64,000 nt of DNA from Echiichthys vipera (GCA_963691815.1 OY829657.1:15342880-15406879), one strand, 5' to 3'; positions 11,013-25,612 are shown, numbered from the stretch's first letter. Made by a program: numbers and translations. The notes: generated from the letters alone by a model not told the origin.

Positions 11013-14000
11013 TTAAAGTGCAGATTTCTTATAAGGGTAGTCAGGCTTGTTGGGTGACCTGCGGTCTCTGGCGATCTCCTCGCTGACACTGTTCCTGTGA
11101 GGCTGCTGGAGGGACCCCGGGCCCAATGATTCTCCAGCTAGAACCATCTCCTCCGGGGCATCTCTAGGTCCTGTGTGCCTCTCCTCATAGCTGTCCATGT
11201 TCCCACTGGGAGACCGTAAATGGCCTAAGCCATGAGTCAGGTCTGTCTCATTCGATCGCCCCCTTGGGATGTGTCCCATCCTAGGCTGGGCTCCAGAGGG
11301 GCTGGCAAGGACTCCATCATGCCTCTGAGAGGTCATACTGAGGACATCCAGACGTAGTGGGTCTGGGGCAGTCCGTCCCTGCGGGCGGCCCTGGGACTGA
11401 GAGTCAGAAATGTATGGGGGTGGATAAGAGCTGGAAGGGTTGCAGCTGTGGCTGTAGAGGTCTGGTCCTGCAAAGGAGGGCAGAGGGTGAGTGGAGGTCG
11501 GGGTTGCAGGTCGGCAGGAGAAGTCATACAAGTCAGGAAACTCGGCTTGAGCCTCCAGCTTGGGTTCAGGAGCGTGTCTCTTGCATGAGTGGCCATGTCC
11601 AGGACCGTGGCCATGGTTGTGGCGGGCAGAAGGGCAGGGCCCATGGGGCAGATGGTGGCCTGAGGGGCCCATTGGGCTGTGCGGACCGTCCCTGTCCATC
11701 TCTGCCATGTGCTGCTCCCTCAGTGACATGACGGAGACACCCAGGGCAATGTCCGGCATGAACTCCCTCATTACAGGCTCCATGCTCATCTGCATCAGAA
11801 AACAGATACAAATGTGTGATGTTACCTTACAGTTCAATAACTCATTATCCCAGGCACACACCATGAAGCTGCATTTGAAAAAAATAAATAATAGCACAGA
11901 CTCTAGGAAGTAATGCACACACTCACCGCTTGTTGGTCTGAAAGCAAAGCTCGGCCCATAGCTTGCGGGTTGGTGCAGTCTGGAGGCTGGGGCCTGGGCA
12001 CAGAGGAGTAGTCTGAGCTGCCATGCTTAGCGGCTGCGTGGCGCTGGATCAGGGTGCGGTTGCAGGGGTAGGAGAAGGAACGGGTAGGGGTTGGCATGGG
12101 CACACGAGGACGCCAAGCACCCTTGAGCTGAGCATGGCTGGGTGTGGCTGGGGGGTGGTATGGGGGGGGTGGAGGAGGTAGGGGAGGGTGGAAGCCTACT
12201 ACCCCATCCAGCTCTGTGAACATGCTATCCATGGCTGGGCTGCTGTTTACCCGACACCGACCCACTTGGCGCAGAGCCAGAATTGGACTCTCATCTCCAA
12301 ACCGTTCATCAGGGAAGAACTTGTATGGGTTCTGAAAATACAAAAAACAAAACAGGAGCTATAGACCTTCTTACTGGATTTCCATTTCTAGGCAACAGCC
12401 TGGGTCCTTGTTAACTTCCTGTCAGCTGTTGTCATTCACATACAGTACACTGCAACAGGAAGTAAACTGGAGCAAACTTAGAACGTATATGTTTACAACT
12501 GTGAAATAGAAATCTATATCCTTTGTGGCACTGACAAAGTAAACTCAATTTTTAGATTTTTCCTAAAGATTAAACTGCCTGGGGCTGAAACAAGTCTGTG
12601 TCTGCTGCATTATCGAGGTCCGTCTGAATCCTCAGCCTTCCCATCCCTGTTAGTATCGCAGCCTTAGCCACCTCATCTCCCTCTAACCCCTTGGGACAAA
12701 CTCCGCTTTCTACTAACCTGCAGTAGCTCAGTGGCTCCGTCTGCCAGACCAAACTCCCTCAGCACCCGCAGCTGCAGCTCATAGCTGACGGTGGCTCCTT
12801 CACCACAGTTAAGAGCATAAGCTCTCTGGACCTGCTCTGTGTGTCTCAGTTCCTGCAGCCTCCGAATCATCTCCTTAACCACAGACAGCTGAGGCACTGA
12901 AAGATGCACAGAATTCAAACACATAAATTGATGGATGTGTCACTTTAGGATACAAGCATCCTTTTTAAGGGCGTTAAGCAGTTGGGATATTTGCTGACAT
13001 GAGTGCCAGTTTCTGTTACCATCTGATTATTTCTCAACCATTTTCTTACCTGGAATTTCATTGGCTACAACTGATGGAGCTGTGTTTGAGTTGCTTGCCA
13101 TTTGCTGGTGGTTGATCATGTGACAGCACTGAGGCCCAGCATTGTTGACCATGTAGAGCGTGTCTGGGACGTTGGACATGCGCACTAATCGCAAACGGAC
13201 CAGGTCTGTCTGCTCCACCATCATTTCATCAAGCACAGACTAAGGGGCAGGTAGACAAGAGAAGGAAAGTTAGACCAGGACTTCTAAGAAATAAAACTTC
13301 TATGTGTACCTCAAGGACACAGAGAAGGTTTACAAATTAGTTCCGCTTGATTGACACCCTATAATGACCTTCTGGTCTAGGGAAATGTTCAATAGCCACG
13401 GGAAGCCCTGTAAGGTATTGGGAAACGTGTGCAAATGGATATAAAATGAATTTCAGTCAAAATGATGGAGGCAGCTATAAATAATTTCGAGTATGCATAG
13501 CAGCAGCGGGGCATGGATGATTTTAGCAGATCTGAGCTATGAAAAGGTCCACAAATTTTTCCAAAGCACTTAATGGTTGGGCTGTCCTCTTCACAGAATC
13601 TCTACTCTCTTTGATGATAGCTATAAGGGACACAAATAACCCACTGTCTTTTCTGGAGGCCCCATTAATCAGATGTGAATGAACCTTACCTTAGCCTCCT
13701 CCACATAAGGAGAGAAGAGACGAGGACGCACATAAATTCCAGCGTTTTTCTGCCGCAACCAGGAATTGGCTTTTCCCCCCTCAGATGTGGGCAGCATGTC
13801 TGAAGGAGGGGTGCTTATCAAACCTCTTTTAAGCTGTGAACAGAGGTGTCGATCAATGGTCAGTTTATGAAAGTTAAATGAATCATGTGCACACCCGTAC
13901 ACACACTCACAGCAGCTGAGAAAAGGCAGACAATGAGTACTGACCGCGTCAGTGAGGACGTCACTGTTAGAAGGTAAGATGTGCTCAGTTCGGATGAAGG

Positions 14001-14981
14001 GCAGGAGGGGTGACAGGATCTCTTTAAGCTCTTCCACATCCAGGTCTCTCCTTTTTACTCCTCTCTTGTTAACACTATGGGCTGTTCCACTCAAAAGGTT
14101 GGGCTCTGGGTAAATGAGGACAGGAACAGCCATTAGCAGCGGTTTAATATAATGCATATATCCGTGACTATTAATGAATCTATGATAAGGCTTTTGATGC
14201 TTTAAGTCAACCTGCTGGTGATTTTTCACATTGTTCAGGCAAGTTCAATTTAACAAATTATGGATACATATTGCATTGCCTGCTGTGTGGTTTAGCTTCA
14301 TGAAGCAGGTTGCTAGTCCATAAAATATAGTGACTAATGACCATGACTATAAATACTACAGAAGACAGTTTCTTACTAGGTCAAAGCACACAATGACATG
14401 ACCAAATCACTACGAGGACACTTGTTTTTAGGGTAAAGTTTGGATCCTCGGTGTAAAGCTTTTAAGTGTATATTGGAAGCTCTGGTAAGTGGGTAATTTC
14501 CTCAGAGCCATTAGGGGGGCTGCTCAGAGGGTAATTATAGAGTGTATTATCTTACCCCTGTCTGCCATCCTCTTAATAAGCTGCTGCTCGCCCCACTTAA
14601 CAACATACTTGAGAATGTCCTGTTCACTCGCCTGTAAATGAGACCATGGTACAGAGAAAGAGAGAGATGTAGGACAGGAAGAAAGAAAGATACAAATATA
14701 TTATTAGAACATGGTTAGATATTGTCAAGAACAAGACTGGGAAGCTGTTCAATCAGGATAAGGTGAAAATGCAATATGTTCTGGAGGTGCCCCAGCAAGG
14801 CTCAGGCCGCATTGGTTTGTTTTGTGCAGTTGGATTTCAACACTTCACCTCAACCATCTGGTCTGATGCCCGAGTAGCTTGGCAGTGCAGATGACAGCTC
14901 AGCTTTGATTAGGTTCTTGGTTTGAATGCATTTCCCTCCAGGGAATGGTGTTACTCAACCCTGGAGACCCTAAGTATCACC

Positions 14982-15029
<48 letters not shown>

Positions 15030-18000
15030 TCTGTGTGTGCATATAGTCTGTCAGTGACACAGTATGTGTTTACTGTATTTTCACCAAGAAGTCATTGCGA
15101 AAATGTCAGGCACCCATTACTGAAATTTCGTGCTAGAAAATGTATCTTCCACACTGTGAGATGTCATAGAGGGTGACAACAGATTGACAGGTGATGTTCT
15201 GTTTCCTTACCTGTAGGTAGTCAGACTGAATTGCGCAGAGAAGATGCTCCTTGCTAAGCTCGTAGAGAACATCTGAGGTGACAACCTGACTGAATTCCTC
15301 GCAGAGGAAGTGCATGGCCTGCCTGTGGACCCACTTGGAGCCATACGGCTGGGAGCTCCACTTCAGGATGGGGACGAGTGAGTCGAGAGACAGGCTTTCC
15401 ACGACAATGTCCTCACAGCCTGGGAGAGCCAATGAGAAAGATAATTACCTTATATGATATTCAATCCAGCCTTATGGGGATAAATGTATTATATTAAAAA
15501 AACAAGTATAGATATTAAAGCCAGCAGTATAGCTCAAAGAAAATAAACACGATAGAGTAATCTAACTGAAAGATTATTATAATACAAGTGGTAATTCTGC
15601 GGCTATTGCCAGACTATCAGTAGTTTTGACTCGTATTCCCTGACCCAGGGAGTCTCCCTCTACTAGCCCCCACATCCTCGTTGCTGTGTTTCCTAAATCA
15701 GAGCACATACCAGAACAGCAGGCGGTGGTTTAACTCTATAACACACCAACCCACATAAATGCCTTTGATACCTTGATGTGTTTCAGTCTCAAGCTGCCTC
15801 CTCTTAATCGTGATAAGTAAACACAGCAGCCTGAGGAAATGTGCTGCCGGTGCACAGGCACACACACTTTGCAATTGTGTACACACTTGTGTGCATAAAT
15901 CAGAAATGCATTAAAAGCTACAGAAGGCTGAGGGAATTATGTACCTACTACTCTAGCCATGTAAAAGAGAGCTAAGTTTTGAAAATTCAGCCTAATCTAG
16001 CACTCAAACTCACACTTATTCTAAGAGGCATCCATTTAGGCAGAATTAAACCCCCTAACATCCACTCAGATTAACATATGATTGGCTAGGTCAAGCTATC
16101 AGATGTTAAGCCAAAAACCAATGTGCCATTGCTTCAGTGACTATTATTCTCAGCCTGTCTCTGATCAATAACATTTAATACAAAACGGACATCTATTGAG
16201 ACAAAGCCAGACTGACTGACGTCTAGTAAGTGCTGCTCTGAACTGAAACACAAGCTTGCTAACTTCCTCATTCCAGGCCGTCCTGTCCATCAGCCCGTAG
16301 GGCCAGTAGCAATGCTCCTCTGGGAAACGCTTATCTTAAAGTAGAAGATCTTAGCTGCCTTTCCGCCCCCAAACCACCACTTTGAACATACACACTGGGA
16401 AACAAGACACCACCACATTTGAGAGGGATGGCTCCAGTGATACTTTTACTTTTGTATCCAAGGCTTCATATCCGTCCAAACACAACTCACACATGTAAGC
16501 AATAATGTACATGCATATACACGCATGTACGCACTAACTTGTTATGCACTTCCCCTTTTCAGTGTCTTTAGTTGTAATGGCAAGTTAGCGAAAAGCAAAG
16601 CAGACAAGCAAGGGTGGAAATCCTGCATCGTTAAGAATACAGATTAAGTGAAAATGTGGTCACAGGAACTTCGGCTTTTTTATCTGCAACAGTATGGAAG
16701 AGGGAATGGATTCACAACATCTGTGCATCTGTCTCCATCACTCATCCCTGTGCTGTCTATCTTCTTGAAAGTGCTTTTGCTCACATCAGTCCTTCACCTT
16801 TGCATCTCAGAAACACGCACGCAGGGCCAGTGGCCCAGGAAAGCAAACAGCTTTGCTCTGTTAGCCCATTAGAATTCACAGCAAGAGCCAGTCTTTTAAA
16901 ACGCATCACTTTTATTATGAGCTGGAGATTAGAATCAGCATTATATCTAATACTATCCCGCCTCCCCTTCGCTCAACGGGTGGTACACCACAGTCACTGG
17001 AGCTTAGCCGACTGACAAGAATATCAACACAACAGCAGGAGCCACAGCCAGCTCTACACTACACTAACTTTGAAGGATGTATGCATTTTGTCTTGCTGTT
17101 ATTATTTGAAGGTCCTTGTTTATGGAGTGCAAAGTCTCCAAAGCCACTTAAATCATCAACTGCACTCAATGGCCTGTAAACAAGCCTGTGGATGTAAATA
17201 ATGTGTGATGATCACTCAAGGACTGGGACTCCAGTTAACACACTCCAAACACAAGATAGGGCACTGAAAGCACTGGTCAGTCAGTGAGCATGGAGAGCGG
17301 GGAAGTACCACGGTGCACAGCTGAAACCACAACTGGCATCATCTCTGCGGTGCACTTGAAAAATTAATAAGGCTTTTAATATTGGTTGCTATTTGAGTGA
17401 GATGGAGTCATAAAGGCATACACATCTTGAGAATTAATAAGGAAGAATGACAGAGAGCTCAACCGCTTTTCAAAATCCTCCATGGGCCCAAACTTCACAT
17501 AGCCAGAGGATGACAGTCGAGGAGCGCACAAGGGGGGAGACAGTGACAGAAGGAAGGGCTCTCTCCATACAAAACCCCTGACACGAGGAGACATGGCATC
17601 TACTGAAATCTCAAGTGGTGGGATGGGCCCAGACAAATTTTACATAATCAACTTACAGATGCCAAGATGATTTGACACTTGAAATGTGAATGATCTTTGG
17701 AAATTAAATGTAAGAAAAATAGAGAGATCTCCAATAGGTTTATAACAGGAAGTTGGAAAATAGACAAAGAGCGGGTACTGGGATAAAATGACACCAGGTC
17801 AACCTCAAACATCTCACCACATTCCACATTGAGGTTTCATGGGAACTGATTAGAGCGGTGCAGCACTGTGGGAGAGGGAGGAGAGGGGATAAAAATACAC
17901 CCGAGTAGGGGCTTGCAGAGAGGGGGATGGGAAGGAAGAGGAGGTGATGGTGTGTGGGGATGACACTATTTGGCTGCTTGTCTGCTTAAGCTGCCAGAGT

Positions 18001-18342
18001 GACCCTGAGAGCGACACTAGAGCTTGAGGGTGGGAGGTGGGGTCTAACCAGCTGTGTGTATAGCATTAATATACTATTGAGATTACTGCACAGGTCTTAA
18101 AAAAGATGATTGATTCTTGGTCCCTCAGTAATTTAGTCAGTCAATAGTCAATTCAGCAGTTGCCCATAACTATTCATGTGTGTTTGACAGATTTAATACA
18201 AGCATGTTTGTAGAGGGCACTTTGTCCCACAAATATCTTATGTTTTTCACAAAGCTTCCTCTTTGGACAGGATGCATTTTGTTGTCATTTTCAAGCTTAA
18301 ATAGTCACACATCCAAACCCGTTGGATTACATGGTGTATTAA

Positions 18343-18377
<35 letters not shown>

Positions 18378-21300
18378 GTGAATTTGCCCCACAAAGACTG
18401 CAATGTCTGCTGTTGAATCTATACTTTTGTATTTGATTCGATGCAATATTTATAAATCCATGTATGTTACTGTGTATGTTGTGTGTAAAAGCAACACAGA
18501 GCACTCAGACATGCCACTCTGGGGGGGGTGAGTGATGGACTCAGTATGTCAAACTGTGGCTTTAAATTTTGGCATGTAACTGGGGTCATTCTGAAACAGG
18601 GGCGGGAGACAGAAAGACAGTGTCATCCGGTGACGAAGTGTTGACAGAGGCTCAGATGCGCTACATATATCAGACCGTAAGCTGTCTGCCGCTGGAGGCA
18701 CAGACAAACCCTTCAGCCTATGTCAATTGTTAATGGCAGCCGTAGCTCTAACACCGGCAGTCAGCCCAGCTGTTTAACACCAACCTCATCCGCACAACCA
18801 CATTGCACATATGTATAATGGAGTTTTAAAGAAAGGGTGGAATATTAACACAAAAGGTGTGAAACACATTATATGAATGCACTGGGGAGAGATTAGTACG
18901 TCTGAATCTTGCGAGGCATTAATTCATAAGAAAATGTAGCCAGTTGCGACAAAATCCATCGCCTATTATTTAATCCACAGAAACAGACACTGTTAATTAT
19001 GACAGTCCAGACTGCCAAATTAACCTTGATATTATGGTAAAGGCTTATCAACTACATTTTCACAGTTTAATACAATTTGACCAAAATTGTACTGAGACTT
19101 AGGGCTGGTCGATAATTTAATATCATAATTTATCGTTATAAGCATAGAATTCTATATCAAGATGTCCTGATACACAGTTCATCTAAATTGCTAATAACAA
19201 GCACATAGTATCTCAAATTTCAAAATCAGACAACTTTGTATTTGTGTAAATGCATGTAAACATAGTCAGTGTATGGCTTATTTTGTCACATACTGTTGAT
19301 TTGTATTTATGTGCGTTGTAAATGTGTGCTACGATGACTTACCTTGAGCTAACATACTGAACTCCAAGAACAGAGCAATGTGGTATAGCTCCATGGCCTC
19401 CTCTGTGCGTGTGCTGGCTCCGCGGCCAGAGACCAGGGCTTGCACCTCGCCAAGGCTACCTGCTGAGGGGCTGCCTCGCAGCACCAGCCCGAGCTCAACC
19501 ACATCTGTGTACATGCAGTGGAGAATAACCTGCACATATTTCCGTGGAATGATGGACTCATCCAGCACTATGCGGGTGGGAGTCTGCAATGTGCGCTCTG
19601 TCATTTCCTCTCCTGTGCGGATGCGCCTCTGCAAAAGGTTTCTAAAGAAAGGAGAACGGGCTGAGAGGATAGCTTTATGAGCCCTAAGGTCCTCATCTGG
19701 GGTCCCAGGACCTCCTGGGCCCACTGTTGGGGCTGCAGCCACAGCACCTCGCTCATTACAGCTCTCTATCATCTCAGAGTCTGAGGAGAAGCTGAGCAGA
19801 GCATCGTAGTAACACATGTAGTCAAACAGGCCCTTCATATCAGCCTCCAGGGAGTTAGGTGTACCAAACTCCTCACTGAGTTGCACCAGTACATCCACGT
19901 TCTGCAACCTGGTATCCTCTGCCCCGCCCACCCCAAACTCCCCAGTGTACAGGTAGTGAAGTAGGGCAGAGAACATGGGCACATCAATGCCAGCTGTCTC
20001 AATGTCCATGAGAACCTCTGCTCCATAGCCAGGGGATGACGACAGCAGAGACTTGAAAAAGGGGCAGCGGGCAGCCAGGATGGCCCGGTGAGCTGGGAAG
20101 CAAGTACCTTGAAAAATGAGGTCTACATCAGTGCAGTACTTATGCTGGTAGAGGGCAGCCAGATTCCGCTGCAAGCTGGGTGCGTCAGCACGTGCCAGGC
20201 TGGCCTGAAAGCTCAGCTCCTTGAGTGCTGCTGTGCCCTCATATTCCTCCACTAGGGCGTTTGTGTCACGGACGTCCCACCCTGACAAAAGCTCCCGCAT
20301 CTGCCGCGCATGATCTGCCGAGCGGCTGGACTTCCTTCGTTTGATGAACCTCCTTTTGAGGGTTGCAAGTCCAAGGCTCTTCTTCTTCCTGTCTGTGGGC
20401 CGCTCATGGCCATGCTCCAAGCTGTATAGCTTAGACTCCCAGCCATATCCCTGCTGAGAGTAGGATGAGGTCCCTGGAAAGGACACATAATGCAGGTTAG
20501 CTTCATACGAATTGTAGTTTGTGTTTAAACAAACAGAAACTAACAAACAATTCCACATATACATCCTGGATATAAAGGAAGAAACTTCTTCTCATCATTA
20601 AATAGCTCTGACAGTTTCCCTTGATATTACCTCAAAAACTGTGTTCTGAGACATTCATTTCATAACTCAGACAACACCAGTTCAGTTCATTCTTGAGGCC
20701 AGACTGCTAGAAACACAATCTGTCTCTGGCATCCCTGTGGTGTGTCCAGCTCCATCAGGCCAAACACACACTACCCTGACCCAGCTACCAAAGCCTTTGG
20801 ATCTGGTTCAATAGCAGAAAAAGAGCAGACAGAAGCCTGTTCTAGACCCAACTATGGTTCATCACAGACTAAAAACCAATTAGCTTATAGAAGGCTTTGT
20901 CCTGCTTTGTACTTCTCAATGAACTTTGGTCCATTCGCATACTTAGGCCCAATCAATTACACTAAATCGCAGTTTTCCTGGCTTGAGAGACAGGACTCAT
21001 ACGTCAGAGGCAGCTCTGCCAAGGAGATCCTCTCTTCCTGCCCTTCACTCGGCATCCATCAGGGTGACCCAAATAGTAATCATGCTAACACTGTGAATCA
21101 TCTGTTGCCCAACCAGCTCAACCAAGCATCTACAGCGCACAGGGGTTACAGTGATAATTTGGCTCCTCTTTCACTTTTAAGAAGAATTCTACAAAAACCT
21201 CAGAGCCAAAGTCATCTAGAAAGTGAAATAAATAATGTTTTTTTGTTAAGGACAGATTTATTTAAATTAATCTCTGAAGTAGTCCTCCAAATCATCTGGC

Positions 21301-22226
21301 ACAGAGGACTGCAGGGAAAGAAATAAGGACCATAAACCAGAAAGACTCTAATGGCTGATAATTTAGGAGTATCAACTAAGTCTCCAAACATGCCTCATGA
21401 TAAACTGATTGTTAACAACCAATCATAAACATTGCTTAAATATAAGCAATACAGAGAGACCTCAAACACTGCTGAAATTGAAATCAAAGCAAAAGGTCTC
21501 AGACTGTAGCTGTCATGTCATTCAGTAGAAAAACGTGACAGTCTAAAAAGCTGGTCACAGGGACAAAAATCACGCCACCAGATGAGCTTCCATCCGGTCT
21601 GATAGCAAGCAGTCTTTTCATAATCATCACACCACGAGCACATAGTAACAACAAATCTAAGCTGAGCAACAGTGCAAGATTGACACTTCTTGTTTGGTGG
21701 ACTTATAGCAAAATACTTTTGTTTGCATATCTGCCTCTCATAAAACATCAAAAAATCCATATGGCAGGGAAAAGGAGATACATTGCTTTTGAATGCATTT
21801 GTGTCAGTGTCTGTATGAGTCAATGGCCCAGTTCAAGAGCTCTCATGCACAAATATGCTCACCTCTCGCACCATTAGTTGTCATGGAAGCGGGTTAATGT
21901 AATCTAAAGTGTGAGTTTGGCCATCACTAGACCGACCCCCCCACTGTGTGTTTGTAGCATGGGTGCACAAAGTGGGTTCAGGAGTACAATTTCAACACTT
22001 CACTTCAGAAGAGAGTGGGAAAATCATTATTTCAGTTCATCTAACAGAGATATTTTATCAACGGCTGACTGAGACGATCTGACTTTGTGTTAACTGTGCT
22101 ACCAATCACAACACTCCTAATTAAATCACAGATAAAATACGTACCTATAAAAGTCTGCTGTGCCTGTGCATTTCCCCCTATGCGCGGGGAGCATGAGTGT
22201 GGATAGCTAGATCCATTGGCACCCAT
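11013..22226 (-). CDS. btbd7: BTBD7: BTB/BACK domain protein 7 (complete coding sequence)
   Basis: Coding exons in transcript order (minus strand): 22226-22145, 20473-19343, 15419-15211, 14631-14556, 14105-13945, 13833-13690, 13239-13050, 12896-12718, 12331-11927, 11789-11013. Phases match at every junction and give 1,117 aa (human about 1,132). The N-terminus MGANGSSYPHS fits an N-myristoylation consensus. A basic region (about 56-80) is followed by a first BTB (about 140-245), a second BTB (about 247-400) and a BACK-like region (about 405-560). The C-terminal third is disordered, with a proline run in exon 9 (about 773-785), a His/Gly-rich patch (about 904-931) and the conserved terminus PYKKSAL. 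BTBD7 is known as a regulator of epithelial cleft formation in branching morphogenesis through Snail2 and E-cadherin; the BTB/BACK layout resembles Cul3 adaptors. The linker in BTB2 (about 266-288) is longer and Ala/Gly-rich compared with the mammalian protein as I recall it. Confidence 0.97.
14988..15028. repeat. Microsatellite (GT)n in btbd7 intron
   Basis: About twenty GT units on the plus strand (CA on the btbd7 transcript) between coding exons 3 and 4, 183 bp downstream of the exon 3 donor in transcript sense. Confidence 0.95.
15420..19342 (-). other. btbd7: btbd7 intron 2-3, no gene seen
   Basis: 3.9 kb between the exon holding both BTB domains and the BACK-region exons. It holds a (GT)n tract at 18344-18374 and otherwise ordinary sequence. 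Open frames on both strands (for example 16648-17015 and 17376-17636) show no recognisable product and no consistent splice sites. Confidence 0.7.
18344..18374. repeat. Microsatellite (TG)n
   Basis: About fifteen TG units inside a btbd7 intron. Confidence 0.93.
20474..22144 (-). other. btbd7: btbd7 intron between first two coding exons
   Basis: 1.7 kb with donor GTACGT and acceptor TTTCCAG on the minus strand. A 194-codon open frame on the plus strand (20742-21326) has no recognisable motif and is probably chance. No repeats of note. Confidence 0.65.
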
Positions 22227-22363
22227 CCTCACTTCTCTTCACTTGCTTATTGGGGGTCCCCCCTCTTGCTGAGTCATTCTGCTCAGACAACGTATTCCTC
22301 AGTCGTGGGTCCGGCACGGATCCTCTGAAGCGCCCTTAGTGCCCCGGGCCGAGCCTGCCATAC
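22227..22363 (-). other. btbd7: btbd7 5' UTR part of the start-codon exon
   Basis: On the minus strand a strong acceptor (CCCCCCTCCAG) ends just before 22363. The following 137 nt lead without another in-frame start into the ATG at 22226, which has A at -3 and G at +4. The exon therefore probably spans 22363-22145. Confidence 0.6.
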
Positions 22364-25300
22364 CTGGAGGGGGGAAGATGAAAGAGGACAGAAAGAACAG
22401 TGAGAAAGATGTTTAGGTCAAAGAGTGAATGATTTTTTTCTTAAATGTTGCTGACTAACGTCATCACAGAGATTGCGACATGATGAGTTTGGACTATTTG
22501 GACTGTCAAAGATAATGAATGGACGGGGGGGGCAATGTTAAGGAAGCTCAATAGAGGGACATCTATCTATCATACTGTTTAAGCCACACTGATTTCAGGA
22601 ATCAAAGCGGCCTTGGCCTGAAATGCTAAAAATTGTGAGGAGGAGACTTTTTTAGAGTGACAGTCTTGATCTGAAGACTGTGTGTTTCGGGCTTCTATCT
22701 ATAATCTTCAACAGTGACTTAGGTTAACAGGGACTTCCTCTTCTCAGCCCTCAGGAAATTCTGACTGGCTGTCAACAACAAATTGAATACAGATGTACAG
22801 TGATTCTCAGAGGAAGGTACACCCCACTCTGCCTTTTCCCTTTTAAACATTTGTAGTTTAATGAAAAATCGGGATGTTTTTGTGCACAGTGCAGTGTGTG
22901 TAACTACGCAGAGTATAATTATACTGCAATCTTAGTTATGATTCATTGAGCAAGGTCATATCAATTAGAGCCAAGCAAATCAGTATAACATTCTCAATTC
23001 ATTATTATTGAAATGTATCCAACTTTGTTTTCAAACTTTGGATCTCTATTCAGTTCATGTCAGTACAGTCAGACTGAGCAATAAATGCATCATAGCTCTG
23101 ATGACCTGCGGCTGTTCAGTGAAACTATTTTAATGCTTCACAGCAGTGTTGATGGAAAATGTCACGTGAATGCAATCTTAGTGCATCATGATTATGTGAG
23201 ACCGGGCAGGTCAATGTGACATTATATACTGTGAGATGATACAAATGTGTCTACAGCCAAACATTTTGCCATGCCATTTATATAGTGGCAGCTTTCCCAT
23301 TAATACTTTTTGTTGTATTAGGCCATTTTGGGCAATGGGTTAATACTTTGTTAGGTATTTAATTCATTGGAGACTTGCTTTCTGTTTTTTTCATCCACAA
23401 ACAATTTCTAAGCATCTTTTTCACACAAGACGTTTGAACAGTTTACAGTAGTAAAGGAAAGATGTTAATAATTCAAATGACTCATTTTCACATTGCCATG
23501 ACGCAGAGTCATTGTTAATGTTATTAGAAATACCTGCACTTTTCCTGCCATAAAATGTCAAGGTGTCTTCTGTGAAAAATGCCTTTTGAAGCCAGAGCCT
23601 TTTGATTTGATTTAGGTGGTTTGGTTACATAAACATAATTTTAAGACAGAAAATGTTGTGAGGTGAGCTACTGCATAAAGTTCCATACGGCCATTTTCCC
23701 TCAGCCTATTCTTGCCAGCCATGGTAGCAGTGAAGGTGCTCAGTAACTTTTCTGCTCTCTCCTTTGTGCTGTCACTGGCGGGAATCTAACAGAAAACAGA
23801 ACACCCCATTAATTAAGCAAACATTTAATCCATCAGGCTACAAATTGAATATATCTGGTTTAATTTCTATCAACGAGTATATTGGAGATCAAAATGATTC
23901 TTGATTATTTCCTAAACCTGAGGGACAGTTTCTCAATTTTCCATGGCACTTAACATCTTGGGTAACTTTGCATAAATATGCCCAAATGTGCCCTTTTATA
24001 AACATTATTAAGAGACTTGGAAATGTGATTTTTATTGCTTTGACCTGTAAATAACTCAATATAAAACAGTCGTATACACATTTTCGCCTCTCTTTTATGC
24101 GAGACTAGACGGAGAACTGGAGTTTGATAGGAGATCTGTTTTATCTCAGCCTGCTAGTTTTTCCTGCCTACCATACTAATAAATCATTGTGTCTGCCCTT
24201 GTCGAGCCGCACTCCAGAGCCTCCCATGGGTTCAATGGAAAACCACAGCCTCTTAGTCCACACACACAAATAGTCACCAAACAGTTGCACTGGAGCACTC
24301 CAATAAAAATGTTGGTTGATCTTTATTTCATTAGACTGCTTTAAATAAGCTCCATCTTCACAGGGAATTCATTTGGACAAAATTAGAAATTGAATTTGAA
24401 TATGTAGGAGAGGCGGAAGCCCTTGAGATATATTCTGTCTTGTTTACAAAAGGGGGTGGGGGTTCTCAGAGGAGCACAGCAGAGGCAGAATAAAATAAAG
24501 CAACCAACACATCAATTGAACAACACACTGACTCCAAACAAGACAGGCGCACGGCTTTAACTCAATCAAATGAGTGAACCAAATTTAACTCCAGCTGCAG
24601 TGCAGAATTCTAAAAGCATAATTTAGGACATTTATTTCCTTGAGACCTGACTCACACTGTTTAATAAGAAGCATCTCTGCTATAACCTCTCTGATGTCAA
24701 ACGCTGAAACACTCCTGCAGTTTAGACTGGAACAGTGTGCTGCTCTGCTGTGTTCGGGCTGGGAGCAGAAGAGGGCAGTGCCACAGACAGGGGGGAAGGC
24801 AGATGCTGGCTGAGCTGGTCTATACGTCCCTAATGAGAGGTGACAGGAGACGCACCCCACCCCCACATATCTCTCTCTACGTACATGCAGACATATGCAC
24901 CCTTTCAAACTGCTCACCTTGCCTCAGTCACTTGGATCATTTCATTTTATTTAAAACAGCCACTTGCAGAGGTTTAAAAGACAGAACCCCAGCGTCCCAC
25001 AGAACATTACCATACAAAACAGCTTGGCACGAGAACAGGGCTGATGTATTATTCAAATGACAGCCAGGGCACTTTATCAATCATTTATGTGGATTTCCTC
25101 ATCATGGTTAGAGGAAAAGGGAAACGGTAGGTGTTTGGATCTCCTTTTGTCTGACTGCCACTCCAAATTTTCAAAAGCAGGTATTCACAGGGCATCCCCT
25201 TATCCAAAAGCTCTGCTAATGAAACACACACAGAGCCAACATTTTGAATCCAAGTGACAGCTGTAATGAAGGACAGCATGACAAGACTTCAACAATCAAA

Positions 25301-25597
25301 TGTGATGTGAAAAATTACTTGGGCAATGTAGCAGATGATTGAAGAGTGTATATTGCTTGCCTTTCTGGTCACAGTTTATGAATTTAAAGATATTGCTTTG
25401 CTGAAATGACACAGACACAGAGGTGCTGTGTTCGCCATAGGTCCCACTGCGAATCCCATGTATGAAATCACGACCTTTTGACAATAATCTTTGTTAAGGT
25501 TAATGACACAGGCCCTAATCTTCTGAAGGAGCAATCGCTGTTCCAGTAACGCAGTCAGCCCTGAATGAAAGGGCAGCGACGGTGGAAACACAGAAAT

Positions 25598-25612
25598 CCC
25601 CCCCCCCCCCCC
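25598..25612. repeat. Homopolymer C run
   Basis: Fifteen consecutive C in btbd7 intron 1. Confidence 0.9.

Noticed and set aside
11357..11913. Plus-strand open frames of 117-124 codons
   Set aside because: Shadows of the GC-rich last coding exon of btbd7 on the other strand.
20742..21326. 194-codon plus-strand frame inside a btbd7 intron
   Set aside because: No homology recognised, no exon-like codon use, no start context or splice sites.
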